From Bugula neritina (lineage: Eukaryota; Bryozoa; Gymnolaemata; Cheilostomatida; Bugulidae), in assembly GCA_964035545.1 (NCBI GenBank), contig OZ037766.1, positions 7,821,722-7,885,721 of the forward strand: a stretch of DNA of 64,000 bases. Direction: 5' to 3'. Both the position numbers and the translations under genes were made by a program. The notes beneath the pieces are model-generated. The model was not told where the DNA came from and did not search any database. It saw only the letters and a list, made by a program, of their open reading frames with translations. Below are positions 27,401 to 39,723 of this stretch, one piece after another; within the stretch, counting starts at the first letter, position 1, and every line of letters starts with the position of its first letter.

Positions 27401-30400
27401 TTTGTTGGTTTGTTGTGTTTCTCTGTTCTACCATTACAAGTGACTTTAGAACACAAACGTTAAAAAAATAATATGCATGTCATGTTTATAAGAATTTATT
27501 AAAACCTGATTCCTGTGTGTTTCAGGTATACCTGGTGTACCTGGTGTTCAGGGTTCTCAAGGTAGACCTGGCCCTCAAGGTCCTTTTGGTGATGCTGGAC
27601 CACGAGGACCACAGGGAGAGACCGGACCACTAGGAGCTCCAGGTAGGCGATGCAATTAATATAATATTTCTGAATAGTGTAGCCCATGCATTAATGTCCA
27701 GGTGAACTATCATATTAATAAGCTGAAAAACTTAACTTAAAAATTGTTTTTGTATGATTATTGGGAGAATTAATTATAAAACTAATTATACTGGAAATAG
27801 AATTAAAGATTAAGGTACCCAATATAAGATGTAAACAAATTGATTTGATTTGATTTTAAATGACTCATTTTAATAGATGTTAAATATTCCTAGTAATGTA
27901 TTTAACAGAGAGTCTGAAATTGATAGATTATTTTTGCTCGTTATTGCTAACAATTTTTTTTTATAGGGATGCCTGGAGCTTTGGGTGCTCCTGGACCAGA
28001 AGGAAGCCAAGGTCAAGGTGGTGAAAGAGGTAACAAAGGTGAACCTGGAGACAAGGGAATAACAGGAGAACGTGGCTTGCCAGGCTCACAAGGACAAACT
28101 GTAAGTGATTTCTGTTGATAGTCATGTACGCAAAGAAAACTGTTGTTGGTCATGATAGCTTAGTTTACATATAGTGTATAATAACTGCCATCTGCATGTA
28201 TGTACAACTCTAATGATGACTGAAATTATTTCAGGGGCCCCCAGGAGATAGCGGCTTTGTTGGCTCAGATGGTCCAATGGGACTACGGGGTGACAGGGGA
28301 CCCATGGGTGGGGCTGGAGCACCTGGTAAATCTGGACCTGTAGGCGTAGCAGGTCCTCCAGGAGCTAAAGGTCCTCAGGGTGATGATGGAAATGTTGGAG
28401 CAACCGGCGCCCCAGGTAGAATTAATCAATTTTCTTCTTCATAGATGTAGTATTATCTTGGTATGGCATAACATATATTTCCCCAGTTTTTCTATATTTG
28501 ATACATTAATTAATTTTAGGTAGTAATACGTATCTGATACATTGGTTAATAATGTAGTGACACAGTTCTGATATATCGATTAATAAGGTAGCGCTGGTGT
28601 GACTGGAAGCCCTGGCGAAGTGACTGAAGAAGGTTTAATGAGTATGTTGAGAAGACCAGCTAGTGCAATGGGTAGTAGAAAAATGCAAAATGACGACAGT
28701 AATGCATACGATGAGCTTACTATTCTTCAACAATTAGTTGATGGTAAGTTTATTTATAAGCTCTTTCTACATTTATTTGTTTTGAACTTTTGAGAAATTA
28801 GCTTTATGGCCCTAATTTAAGTTAACTGTAGTTACTACTGTGTGTCTTAATATTATAATAAATGTCTGTATAAACATTAACAGTGATATTTGTGTATTAG
28901 CTTACACGATTTCAACAGAAACCAAGAAAATGGTGCCACAAACATTGAATAATTACTAAAACTACGAATTGCTTTAAAAAGCATTTAAATCCACGTTCAA
29001 AGAAATTGTATGTTGTTACAGAGGAATGTAGATTTTTTGTCTGATGCATGCACATGCTGCTGAGTGTAACTGCACTCGAGATAAATCATGACAAAAATTA
29101 TGAATTCTTATTGCTAAAAATTATTTCTAGTTGTTCAACAATAAAATTCCCAATCTTTATAACGGATAAAATCTTGTTGCATTTACAGAAGTTATATTTA
29201 CACAACATATACCAATATTGTATGGGTGTGTCTTAAGATATTCAATAATTGCAGATATAAGGACACCTAAAGGAACTAAGGCATCACCTGCTAGAACATG
29301 TCAGGATCTACACAAGGTGAACCCAGATCTGCAAGATGGAGAATATTATATAGATCCTAATCTAGGAACAAGGTATTAATAGCACACAATTAATAGTATG
29401 CCGTGCATGTAGTAAGGTTGTTATCACACCTTTCTAATTCTGATATCCAATATTGTAGCCGAGATGCTCTAAAAGTAAAATGTAAGATGTCAACCGGTGA
29501 GACGTGTGTTATCCCCAACCCTAACACAATTCAAATGAAAAACTTACAAGAGGAAGGACTAGGTCATACATGGTTTTCAGATATGTCTGATGGTCATATT
29601 GTAAGCATCACTTAAATTATATTGTATCTTATAATGTGTGGAGTATAAGTTTATTGTATCAGTAGTATCAACTGTATCAGTAGCAGCCAAAGATAACTCC
29701 AATTTATGCACAAACCTACGAGAAAATGCTATACTGTAGATAAAACATGAATGTGGAAAATATCTGCAAATATGATTGGAGCATATTCATTTATTTTTTT
29801 TAATTGAAGTTCCATTTATATAAAATTATTGCTCATTTGTCTTTTTCTATGTTTGCTTGCTGACTTTGTTATATTATTCAATTAAATAGACGATAATGAT
29901 GATCGTGCTACACATCTACTGCAATTAATTATATCATTTATGTAGCAATATATATTGCTTTTCATGTTTTTATATAATAATATAATGTTTAATTTCAGTT
30001 CACCTACAAAATCGACAAATTCCAGCTCAACTTCTTGCAACTTATGAGTGATGTTGCCACACAACAGATCACATATAATTGCCATAACTCTGTAGCGTAT
30101 TACAACAGTAAGAACTCTACATTAGATCAAGCCATAAAGCTGCTTACATCTGATGAGAACATCCTGACAGCTAACTCGAAACCCAGTCTAACGTACAAAA
30201 TGCTTTCAGATAGCTGCCAGGTAAGAATATTCTGTTACTTATAAGACTGCTGTGACTTTTTAATGCAATGCAGGTGTATTTTTATTTACTTTCTAAGCTG
30301 CAGAGCCATTTCAGTCAAGAATCACATTTTACTTAATCAATGCTCCAAGAAGTTGTGCTCTCTTGCTTGCTTTCTGGTCATTTGTATGTGTGCACGAGTG

Positions 30401-30943
30401 ATATATGTGTAATTTTATAAATAGTATGAATAGTAAGAAATAAAATGAAAAAATCATTTCTATATATTTCAACTCAGTAGGACGCAGGGTTAGGAGATAT
30501 TTTTGTTCTTAGATAGTTTTTAGTGCTAAAAGTGAAAATGTTGGACCTGTTGAGCAAAGCAAACATTGCTTAATATAAAATAGAGTTACATTTTTCAAAA
30601 GCGGCATTAATTTTATCATAAGCAACTTTTAGCGTCGCTATTTTCTTATTCATCACATGACATTGCTTCAAACTTTAATTAGCCTTTTTCATTTATTATT
30701 TAATAAGCCTACATAGTAATGCAATTTTTGTTTTATTCAAACTTCATGTATCTTTTTATTTGATTTAATTCTTTGTTTGCCTTAACTGTGTAGAATGGAA
30801 ATGTTGATGAATGGGGGAGAACTATATTTGAAGTAAAGACATTTAGAGCTCAGAGATTACCAATCGTGGACATTGCACCTTACCTCTCGGAAGATCCAAC
30901 TCAAGAGATTGAGTTACAGTTAGGTGAAGTCTGCTTCAGTTAA
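15489..30943 (+). CDS. Fibrillar procollagen alpha chain, complete (27 exons)
   Basis: Exons: 15489-15561, 16208-16377, 18084-18167, 21248-21473, 21711-21844, 21946-22135, 22345-22550, 22648-22837, 23348-23427, 23801-23963, 24077-24219, 24342-24521, 24976-25147, 25335-25522, 25718-25853, 26132-26239, 26483-26598, 26914-27075, 27177-27357, 27526-27642, 27967-28100, 28235-28415, 28588-28743, 29255-29372, 29459-29600, 29999-30220, 30794-30943. Phases agree throughout, giving 1,373 residues. Order: signal peptide ([19 protein letters not shown]), a 13-triplet minor helix, an N-telopeptide-like linker with Pro-Gln bonds, 338 unbroken Gly-X-Y triplets (1,014 residues), a C-telopeptide with a likely BMP1-type site (QN/DD), and a COLFI C-propeptide ([30 protein letters not shown], final VCFS). 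It should be secreted and form extracellular fibrils. There is no VWC or TSPN module between the signal peptide and the minor helix. It resembles clade A chains more than others, but the clade is uncertain. Confidence 0.95.
18225..18535. mobile_element. hAT-type MITE (non-autonomous DNA transposon)
   Basis: 311 bp starting caggggtgttcaac and ending gttaaacagtcctg, an imperfect terminal inverted repeat (11 of 14 match). It is flanked on both sides by the same 8 bp, atctagac (18217-18224 and 18536-18543). An 8-bp duplication and a CAGGGGTG terminus are standard for the hAT superfamily. The interior has gggccacttccggccct near the 3' end and no coding capacity. It lies in collagen intron 3. Confidence 0.88.
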
Positions 30944-31040
30944 AGCTAACCACCAACTGAATAAAATATCACCTAAACATTAAATATTTATACAGCAACT
31001 TGATAACGTTGCTTAGCTTGGCACATCAACGGCCGTGTAG

Positions 31041-31046
31041 AATAAA
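31041..31046 (+). promoter_or_regulatory. Candidate polyadenylation signal of the collagen gene
   Basis: AATAAA about 100 nt after the stop codon. Others lie at 30960 (perhaps too close to the stop) and 31226. Which one is used cannot be told from the sequence. Confidence 0.35.
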
Positions 31047-31839
31047 AGTCCTAATAGCTTGTGACAATTAGAATCAATTTTAGATGTGTGAATGCAATTT
31101 AAACAGTGGCATATCTAAGCATTTATCTAAAATTAAATGTTTTAAAAATTACACATGTAACTTTTTAATATATACACAAATAATGCTTTTATTGGAATGT
31201 TAGAGTAAATACAAAAATGTTTTTGAATAAAAATATTTTCATACACATGCTGAATAAGGTTTACTATGACATAGAATAATCAAATCTCAGTATAACAATC
31301 ATTTTGGTGCTAATTGTAAATAATATCTAATAATTATCTCTTCCATAAAACAAAATAATGTATTGTTATACTCTTTGTTTTCTATAACTTGGATTAACAA
31401 AGATGTGCTATATTCAATAATCACAATACATTCATGTATGAACTGGTATGTAGGTTTTAGAAAAATAAACAAAGTTTTATAATTTGTGAATTTGTTTTGT
31501 TATACAAAATCCTCAAACATTGTGTCATCGATGATACAATGAAAGCTTTCAATTTAGTTGAAACTAATTATATGCGTGTTCTTTGTGCTATAAACATATC
31601 TCAAATAGTAAATGAGTTGCAATGAAGCAGCAAAGTATAATGTGGTTAGTATGTTTGTCATAAAGCCAAGAGTTGTTCCAAATTCTGTAGCAGGTTAATA
31701 GCTGAATTATGGCTGATTTTACTAAAATATCAAAAAGTTGTTGAGAATTTGAATCATCTGCATTTTGCTATGTGCAGCAGGCCAAGCGTTGTGCAAAGTA
31801 TGCTCTGCCAAATATAGCTCAAGTAGTCTTCAAGAAGTG

Positions 31840-32112
31840 CTATGTAGTATACAATATATGTACAGTATATATACAGTATATCATGTACACTATGAAGTAC
31901 AATATATACACATTATGTGTTGTAATATATGTACAGTATAGAGTACAGTATATGTGCATTATGCATACATACAGTATATATACAGTATGTAGTACAATAT
32001 ATGTACATTATGTAGGACAGTAGATGTACATTATGTAGTACAGTATATGCACACTATGTATTGCAATATATGTACAGTATAGAGTACAGTATATGTACAT
32101 TATGTAGGACAG
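31840..32112. repeat. Minisatellite of tatgtacagtata-type units
   Basis: Irregular tandem units of about 25-30 bp built from gtagtacaatatatgtaca and close variants. The same words occur in the intron of the NHL gene 5 kb away. Confidence 0.75.
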
Positions 32113-34339
32113 AATATATTAAACACTATACGTACTAGCATGGCACAGCTGATGTGGATAGTGCAGTGGCTAGTGCAAGTCATAGCAGATGTCACTTTCT
32201 CATCATTTTGAGTTCATTATTGACTATTATATTCTTTTTTATGCCACAAGTCTTTGAACAAAGACACTCTTAATGCATTGAGCAGTTCATTTCGCATGCT
32301 ATTCCATTTGCAAACACACTTTCGATAATGCCCATCATTCATGGTATAGTTTGCTTACGGATGTTTTGTTGTTCTTTGCAGGTGATCGGCTTACAAAAAA
32401 CACCATAATAAGTACGCAGTAATTAAAGTTATACCGCTTGAGTTAAATTCACAATTTTTGTTTAAGTAATTCATTATAAAGCTATTCACACCAGGAGCCA
32501 TTGTTATAGTCTGCTTTAGGCATCAGCTGCTGCCTATAGCAACTGACAATATCTTATCTTTCATTCACTTCACTGCTCTAAAAATTTAGGTGCAGTGTTA
32601 ATATTGCAGCAAAATTAACCTTCATTATTGTCACATGCATTAGCAATTTCCTGAACTACAAGAGCTTGTTTGTAAGTACGAGTGGTGCACTGAATACCCC
32701 CATTCTTGTAACTATGGAACTTAAGTTAGTCAATGTGCACTATCTTATTCCCATCATGTTATGTCAATGTTTAATCTTTTTGTAATCAGTTTTCACTCTT
32801 CCCAAATGAAAATTATATTATATAATATTATATAGATATATTAAATATAATATACGTGTGTATATATAACAATAATAATAAAAGCAAATTAAAATATGCT
32901 TTTAGACCATCTCTGCAACTAGTACAGCAACTTATTATTTCTGGCAATATGTTTCTTTAATATGCATTCTATGCAGGGTCAACATGTAGTAGTGAGCACG
33001 AAGACAGTAGTATTATACCTAGCAAATAACTTGCGTACTTGATACTTAAAGCATAACTACTATTTAGATGTAGGTAAAAATGGTGTTGAAAATTAAAATA
33101 TCAATCACTTGAGTGAAGACATCTCAAAATGTATCATGTCACCCCATCATATACATTTCTGCTGACTCATAAGGAATATAAAATCATTGTACGCTTATAA
33201 GATATTTGCAGTTACATATGATAGATAGTACACATCTAGGCCTGAAGCTAGAAAAGACATGTATGACACTAGTCAATGTAACACAAGCAATCAATGTTTG
33301 CCAATTCATTTCTTCATTTAATTATGCAGATTTGATTCCTTCTGCTAATTTAATGAAGGGAGATTATTACCAGTCTCCAGAAATAATTAGGAGTGTTTCA
33401 AAGTTGAGGATAGACAAAGAAGAGCATACGGGTAGTGCCTTGAGTTATTATGTAAAATCACGCCACTAATAGCCCAAGCTGTGAGCCCTATAACGAAAAA
33501 GGCTGGAACCAACAGATAACCACTAATATAGGCATATCATAATATAATATTATATTATATTATATTGATGCAGTATGTACACTCGTGCACTGGATTAGCC
33601 AGTATCCTATCTAAGGTGCATATGGTTAACCGCACTATGTCTATCTACTGGACATATACATTATATATTATTGGCTCATATGTCAGTTATATTTATACTT
33701 TACAACATAGAAAATTTTTCTGAAATTAGTCAATAATATTTTAAAGTTTTTTGCCTCCCCCTAGCACATCATTAGATTTACATAATCATGAAGATATGCA
33801 TCAGAACAGTCTGTTTTTTAATATAAGAAAGGAAAAGTGTTCCATAACTGCTGTTATATGAACAGCTAAATCATACTTTATCTTGATATAATAACTGCTT
33901 TCCACATTTTAGTTTTCCTGCATTACATGATGCATTTTTTACTGTGTAGGTATACAAAAACTATGTTAATTACTTAAAATCGGCAATCTTGAAATTTGAT
34001 CTAAAAATACCAACAAGTGCTTTTTTAATATGTTTAGTACAGTATATGACAAAAAGCAATGTGCCGTTGATTATTATAGGATATGTTACCATTGAGACAT
34101 ATTTGCAAGTTGTAACATAGATATGCCTATTTATTAATTCTAAAATCATCAACTATTTCAAATTATTATACTCTATGGGAAGGAAGTGAGCAACAACCTA
34201 CTGGAACAATTTAAACTAATTGCAACAATGCAACCAGGCTGCAAAAGTTCTAGTTATATATGATACATTTTCCTCACGATGAGCAGAGGGCATTACATAT
34301 ATTGCATTGTCAATTGGGGCATAAAAATCTTAAAAGACT

Positions 34340-34525
34340 GATCAGGTAATCAGTTGACTATGTGATTAGGTAATCATTTGATCAGGTGACCAGTTGACTT
34401 ACTGACTAGGAGACTAGTTGTCTACTTGACTATTTGACTATTTGATCAGTTGACTAAGTCATCAGTTGACTAGCTGACTAGGTGATCAGTTGACTAAGTC
34501 ATTACTTGACCATGCAGGTGACCAG
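34340..34525. repeat. Degenerate tandem repeat rich in ttgacta and gatcag
   Basis: Repeated words tgatcagttgacta and gactaggtgatcag with spacing near 8-16 bp. It is non-coding and its origin is unknown. Confidence 0.7.
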
Positions 34526-36742
34526 ATGAGTTGTAAATGCCCAGGTAAGGAGAGCAACTCCATGACAGTTCATATTTGTTAGACTGGAAATGAAATTGTT
34601 CTCCTCATAGTGACATCACTTCAAATCCCGCAACCCGAACAGGACAGAGTGGAGATAAGTGAAGACTGTGACATTAAACATCCTTTCCTACCCTTGCCCC
34701 ACCAAGTCTGAATTAAGTCCTGTCTATCAGAACATTTTGCAAACCTACCTTTAACTATAATATATTTTTATTTCAATATGCAAAGCAGCTACAATGTAAA
34801 TTTAATAATTTGGTGCATAAAAACAATTATCAACTATAACCATATAGTGTTGTATTGGATATTTAAAGGAAAATGTACAATATATTATATGAATTATTTG
34901 ACCAGTAATTATAAAGATAAAAGCTACATATTGTATAATAATATTATTATGCTTAAATAGTTACGTATTAATGCAAGCTGATCAGCATAACACCAAGTCC
35001 AATTTTGCTTAGACTGACACAAATTAATCAGGTTTCATAGCAACAGCTACAGTTTACTCAAAACAAAAGTTGAACTAGTCTACATTTCATTTGTTAATTT
35101 TAGCCATTTTAAAATGGTAACAAATTTTATAAAAAAAATTAATATACTTTTCATACATACATGCTAAATTCTTTTTACAGCTAAAAAATTCAAAGGTTAA
35201 TAAAGGCAGTTGCATATTCTTACATAGCCCAATTTAATATTTGTATTGCATGCACATACCCTGAAAGCTATACTTGACACTAGTTAGTGCAAAAGTTGTG
35301 CTGAGCAGATAAAATGTGTGTTATAACTCACCTGAAATACTAGGATATGCTAGTTATGAGCTCCTGTACTGTGGTTAATGCCTCAAACGCTGCTGTACTG
35401 TACACCACCAGTAGCTCACTACATTTATATTTGTCTGTACTCATACTGTTGTCATGTCATCGTTTATTTTGCTAGTTTACATTAATACCTCCTTACAAAA
35501 TAATGAAAAGCAATAATTCAAATTTGAAAACAAAAGAATGAGTAAATATCTATGAAGTGCTGTAATTGCAGCTCTTCAGTGTGCTAGCAGTCAACTTTGC
35601 TCATAATCTGATGTCAATTGAAACGTCGATAGCTAGAGATCTTTTGTCGATAGTTAGCATTCTTTGTTGGATACACACCAATAGAGTCGTACACATTAGC
35701 TAAGATACTCAAGTAAAGACTTGCAAACATGTCATTGGAAATTGCTGCCAGCTCTTGTTTATGAATGACTATCTTTTAATGCAACTGTATAGAACTTCGA
35801 ATGCATTGATAGTAAGTTTTTTTTTCCAGAGAATCTATATGGTGATCCTAGAGCATAATATTATTATGAGTGTGCAGATAATAAAATCTATTATGTTGGT
35901 AATTTTGTACAAATCTATTTTTGGGCTGTGTTTGAAACTAATATGTATATCTTCAGGTTTCAAACATTTCGTTTCTCTCAACGTTATTTTCTTTTTCATA
36001 ATATAGCTTTTAGTTTAGAATATATGGTTTGGTGACTGCTTTAGGACATATTTTAAGGAGATTAGAAAAATTCCTTTCCTATATTAGATTTTAAAGTTGA
36101 ACTGTCGCACTATAAAAATACTACATAAATAGCATAATATATCATTTTCTTTCATCTATATAAGACGACTGACTATTGCTATTTGAACATTGTGATTCTC
36201 TAATTATCATAGACCTAATCTGCAGTGCAGTTATTTAAGTACCCTGTTGATAGATGTTTAAACAAAACTACTAAGCTGATATTCCAATGAGCTTTAACAA
36301 TTGGGTGTTAGCTAGCGAAACTGAAAATAGCTTTTTAGTGCATATTTGTATGAGGTGCCGTTGAAAACAAACTCAACCATAAAACAATATTATTTGATTA
36401 TAATATGCAGTGCATGCAAACATATCTCAGCATTTGTAATATACATACATTAAAATATTTGTAAAACTAAAGTGGTTGAAGCTTGAACAAACCTTAATTA
36501 ATTAAAAACTTCAAAAGCATGCTTTACTTTGGTAAACTTTACATGTAGCTATAGAGCTTTCCAGATTAAAATTCAATATACTGTTATATTGCTATGAAGT
36601 TCAGGTCATGTTAAATTCAGAGACAAAATATATTATATAAAAAATCCATTAGCAAGGAATGCCTAATACAAACAATTATTTAATAAAAAATATTAGCAAT
36701 ATGCATAATATTGGATGCTCCATAATAAATATTATATGGAAA

Positions 36743-36744
<2 letters not shown>

Positions 36745-36787
<43 letters not shown>
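36745..36787. repeat. (TA)n microsatellite
   Basis: A pure TA dinucleotide run of about 43 bp in intergenic DNA. Confidence 0.95.
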
Positions 36788-36789
<2 letters not shown>

Positions 36790-37040
36790 TATATCTTATC
36801 AAATGTATTTGCGTTAGATTTGCTTATTATTTTTAATTTTTTATTTGCTCTTTGACTATCAAACTATAAAAACCAATTTAAAACAATAATCAGATGATGC
36901 ATTTGCAATAAATAAAAAGTATATCCACTAAATGATAAAGCTGAAAAATACTAAAAAAACAACTCAAAAACACCATACTTGCAGTTTGATGATAACGTAA
37001 ATTTGACAATCCTGGCAAATATAAATAATGGTATGATTGA

Positions 37041-38599
37041 TCAACTTTGAAACACTTTGGCAAAACTACTTTGGTCTCCTGAAGTAACTAGCAGCTGCTG
37101 ACCGACAGCAACCCCTTTGGGCCGAGGCACACTTGACACCACAGTGGTCACATTAGCCAAGTCTGGGGTAAACATCTGCACTCGGTTGTTGAACTCATCA
37201 GCCACATAGAGATAACCTTGACGATCCAGTGCTACACCTGTATGTACATTATACAGTATATAGTACAAGTATATTATAGTATGTGGTATATAGTATATTA
37301 TAGTATATACTATAAATTATAGAGTATAGTGTATAGTATATAGTATATTATAGTATATAGTATCTGGTACATCATGTATAGTATATACTATGTAGTGTAT
37401 AGTATATAGTTTATACTATATAGTATATTGTATATAGTATATCTCTCTCTTGCAGTCAGTCAATGGGACTATGGCTTTATCATGGGTTCGAAACTATATA
37501 ATACATACTATATAGTATATATTATACTGTAGTATATAATATATAGTGCATAGTATGTATTGTATAGTGTATAATGTATATTGTGTAGTATATAGTATAA
37601 TTATGATAGTATAATTATGATAATATATAATAGTATATAATAGTATATAGTAGATAAGAGTATAATATATAGCAAAAGTCCTAAAAAATTTTAATTAAGC
37701 ATGTTTACCAGCATTTTTACATTCAACAGTTGAGTAGTTTGCCACAGTTGATGCAGGTGTAGGAGGCACAAAGATAAAAATCAGCAAAAAAGTGTTTAAT
37801 ATTTATTAGCCAAGCTACTAACAGTTATTGTAAGTATTATACAGTTTTTTATTCGAATACCATACAATCATTTTCAAAGACTATACTAAAAGACTCATCC
37901 ACTGTAGTTACCTCTTGGCGTATTGAATTCTCCTTCCTCAGCTCCCAACCTTCCAAGTACTCCTACGTAATCACCATTGCAGGTGAACTTTCTAATACAA
38001 TGATTTCCCGAGTCTGATACGTAGATGTCACTTTTACCATCATGAGTAACTGTTACAGCTGATGGCCGGCAAAACTGAAAACCTCTCTGCTCGAGCTCTC
38101 CAATACATTCTCCATACTGATTGTTAATTAAAACTTTATTCAACCCAGAATCTGCTACTACTATGTTTCCATTTCTTCTGTCAACAGCAACATCTGAAGG
38201 CTCAACAAATACTGTTTGTCCAAATGAAAAAACATGTTCGATTTGACCCAATTTGTAGTTAATTCTCAGCATAGAGATTCTTTTATTTCCTGTGTCTGCT
38301 ACAGCAAAGCTAGTACCTGGAATTGGGCTGTATTTTACGCTTCTTGGACTTTTTAAATCACCTTCTTTTACGCCAAGCCCTCCATACGGTGGAAAAATAC
38401 TGGTATTGTGAGATGACTGAAAAATTTGAATTCGATTATTATCAGTGTCTGCAATAGCAATGTCTCCAGTATTACTAATATCACAATACCAAGGCCAGAA
38501 TAAATCATCTCCTCTAAAACCTTGTTGACCAAACTGAGCGACACATTTTGCTCCTTTTCCGTAAAATCCGTAAGGATATGCTTTTGCTTGATTTAGCAT
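37041..38599 (-). CDS. NHL-repeat beta-propeller protein (two exons)
   Basis: Exon 1 runs from 38599 down to 37912 and ends at donor gtaact. Exon 2 runs from 37237 down to 37041 after acceptor acatacag. The phase-1 join gives about 294 residues. Six NHL-like blades are visible, with motifs such as IAIADTDNNRIQIFQ, FAVADTGNKRI, IVVADSGLNKV, IYVSDSGNHCIRKF and LYVADEFNNRVQMF. The frame is open 12 nt above the first ATG (38599), and a cttag acceptor-like site lies there, so an upstream exon is possible. NHL propellers bind proteins or RNA and often form the C-terminus of TRIM ubiquitin ligases. No RING, B-box or coiled coil is visible, so this may be a stand-alone propeller or the end of a longer gene. 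It is divergent from the PRPSAP gene, about 1.1 kb away. Confidence 0.85.
37240..37680. repeat. tatagtata-rich repeat filling the NHL intron
   Basis: Dense repeats of tatagtatatagta and tagtatatta occupy most of the 674-nt intron. They are broken near 37441-37495 by ordinary sequence containing a gggttcgaaac box. Confidence 0.8.
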
Positions 38600-39723
38600 T
38601 GCTAAGTGCAATTGCTTTTGATAATAATTATTGTTTACAGTTTTATTTGTGTTGTTTGCACGTTACTTGGAGAGGTTGCTGATTTAGCTACTTTCTAGAT
38701 AATCATTATGTAACTCAACAACAATATACGTGATAGGAACGGATCTAATAAGCACCACGTGCTTAGTTTTTAATATTCTTATACTCACAAGTCACAGAAA
38801 ATTCGTAATTAACTCTTTAAGTACTGTGATATCGATTTTATTGAATTATTTGCTACATCTGAGCATAATTGATTATTTAGATATTGCTATGGTTGCAAAT
38901 ATAGTTTATTTCCATAAAGACACTTGGGTGGCTATGCTAAGAGATTCTATAAAATTTTAAAAACGAAGGCTTTATGAAACGGTGTCAAGGTATTTTGAAA
39001 CATTAATTTTATTAAAGAGAAAACAACCCTTTAAACTTCTTTGCGAAAATTGTATCTGAAATACATAAGAAAAGATAACTCCATAATTAAGTAATATTGC
39101 CCGCACTGTACAGTACATTTAGATAATTACATAATAACTAGGCAGTAATTATGCCAACAACAAGGGTGAAAAGTACAAGGGTATGAAGTCAATCCCAGAG
39201 CCAAAGCTTAAACTATTGCTGATGCTGACCAAAAAGAAAACAATGCTTGGCTGTCTTTACAATAATAATAAATAATTTGCAGAATTAAATAAGAATCAAG
39301 AAGCAAAATTATCGTTCAACCTCATCCAACAATAATTATTTCTGCACGATTGCTGTCAAAGCCTATGGTTCACTATCCGAACACGTTGCATCGCGGGCAC
39401 TGCAAGATGTAGGAAAATGAAGTATCCATGGCAGAAACGGTAAAAGTGAAACCACTGTAAGGCTAAAGTCAATCTCTTTGCAGAGGTTTACTTGTCAGGC
39501 ATACGGCAACGTGCAGCTTATTGGTTGTGCTAGATTACCAAGTTGAATTGAATTTGATAGCTGTACAGCGTGAATGTAAGTGTACGATAAAACAACTAGT
39601 ACTACAAGTAGTAGCTCTTTTTGATTTTGAAAGTAATTCTGTCTTATAATAATTGTCTACTTCGCTCCTGTAACCAAGTATAAGTATTAGTATAACATTA
39701 ACAGTAAGTGTAACACTAACACA
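38600..39723. other. Divergent intergenic region between NHL and PRPSAP genes
   Basis: About 1.1 kb separates the two start codons, so it should hold both promoters. I see no clear TATA box or known element and no coding motif. Confidence 0.5.

Larger units (their letters stand above)
30944..37040. other. Intergenic region, no recognised gene
   Basis: About 6.1 kb between the collagen stop and the NHL gene stop. It holds the collagen 3' UTR and several simple or tandem repeats (listed separately). An 87-codon open frame at 33206-33469 has no motif I recognise and I do not call it. Confidence 0.6.

Noticed and set aside
33206-33469. 87-codon open frame
   Set aside because: No known motif, no splice context I can defend, and AT-rich intergenic setting; chance is likely.
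37455-37495. gggttcgaaac box B-like word and a weak box A in the NHL intron
   Set aside because: The boxes are only 17 nt apart and box A fits poorly, so a tRNA or SINE call is not supported.
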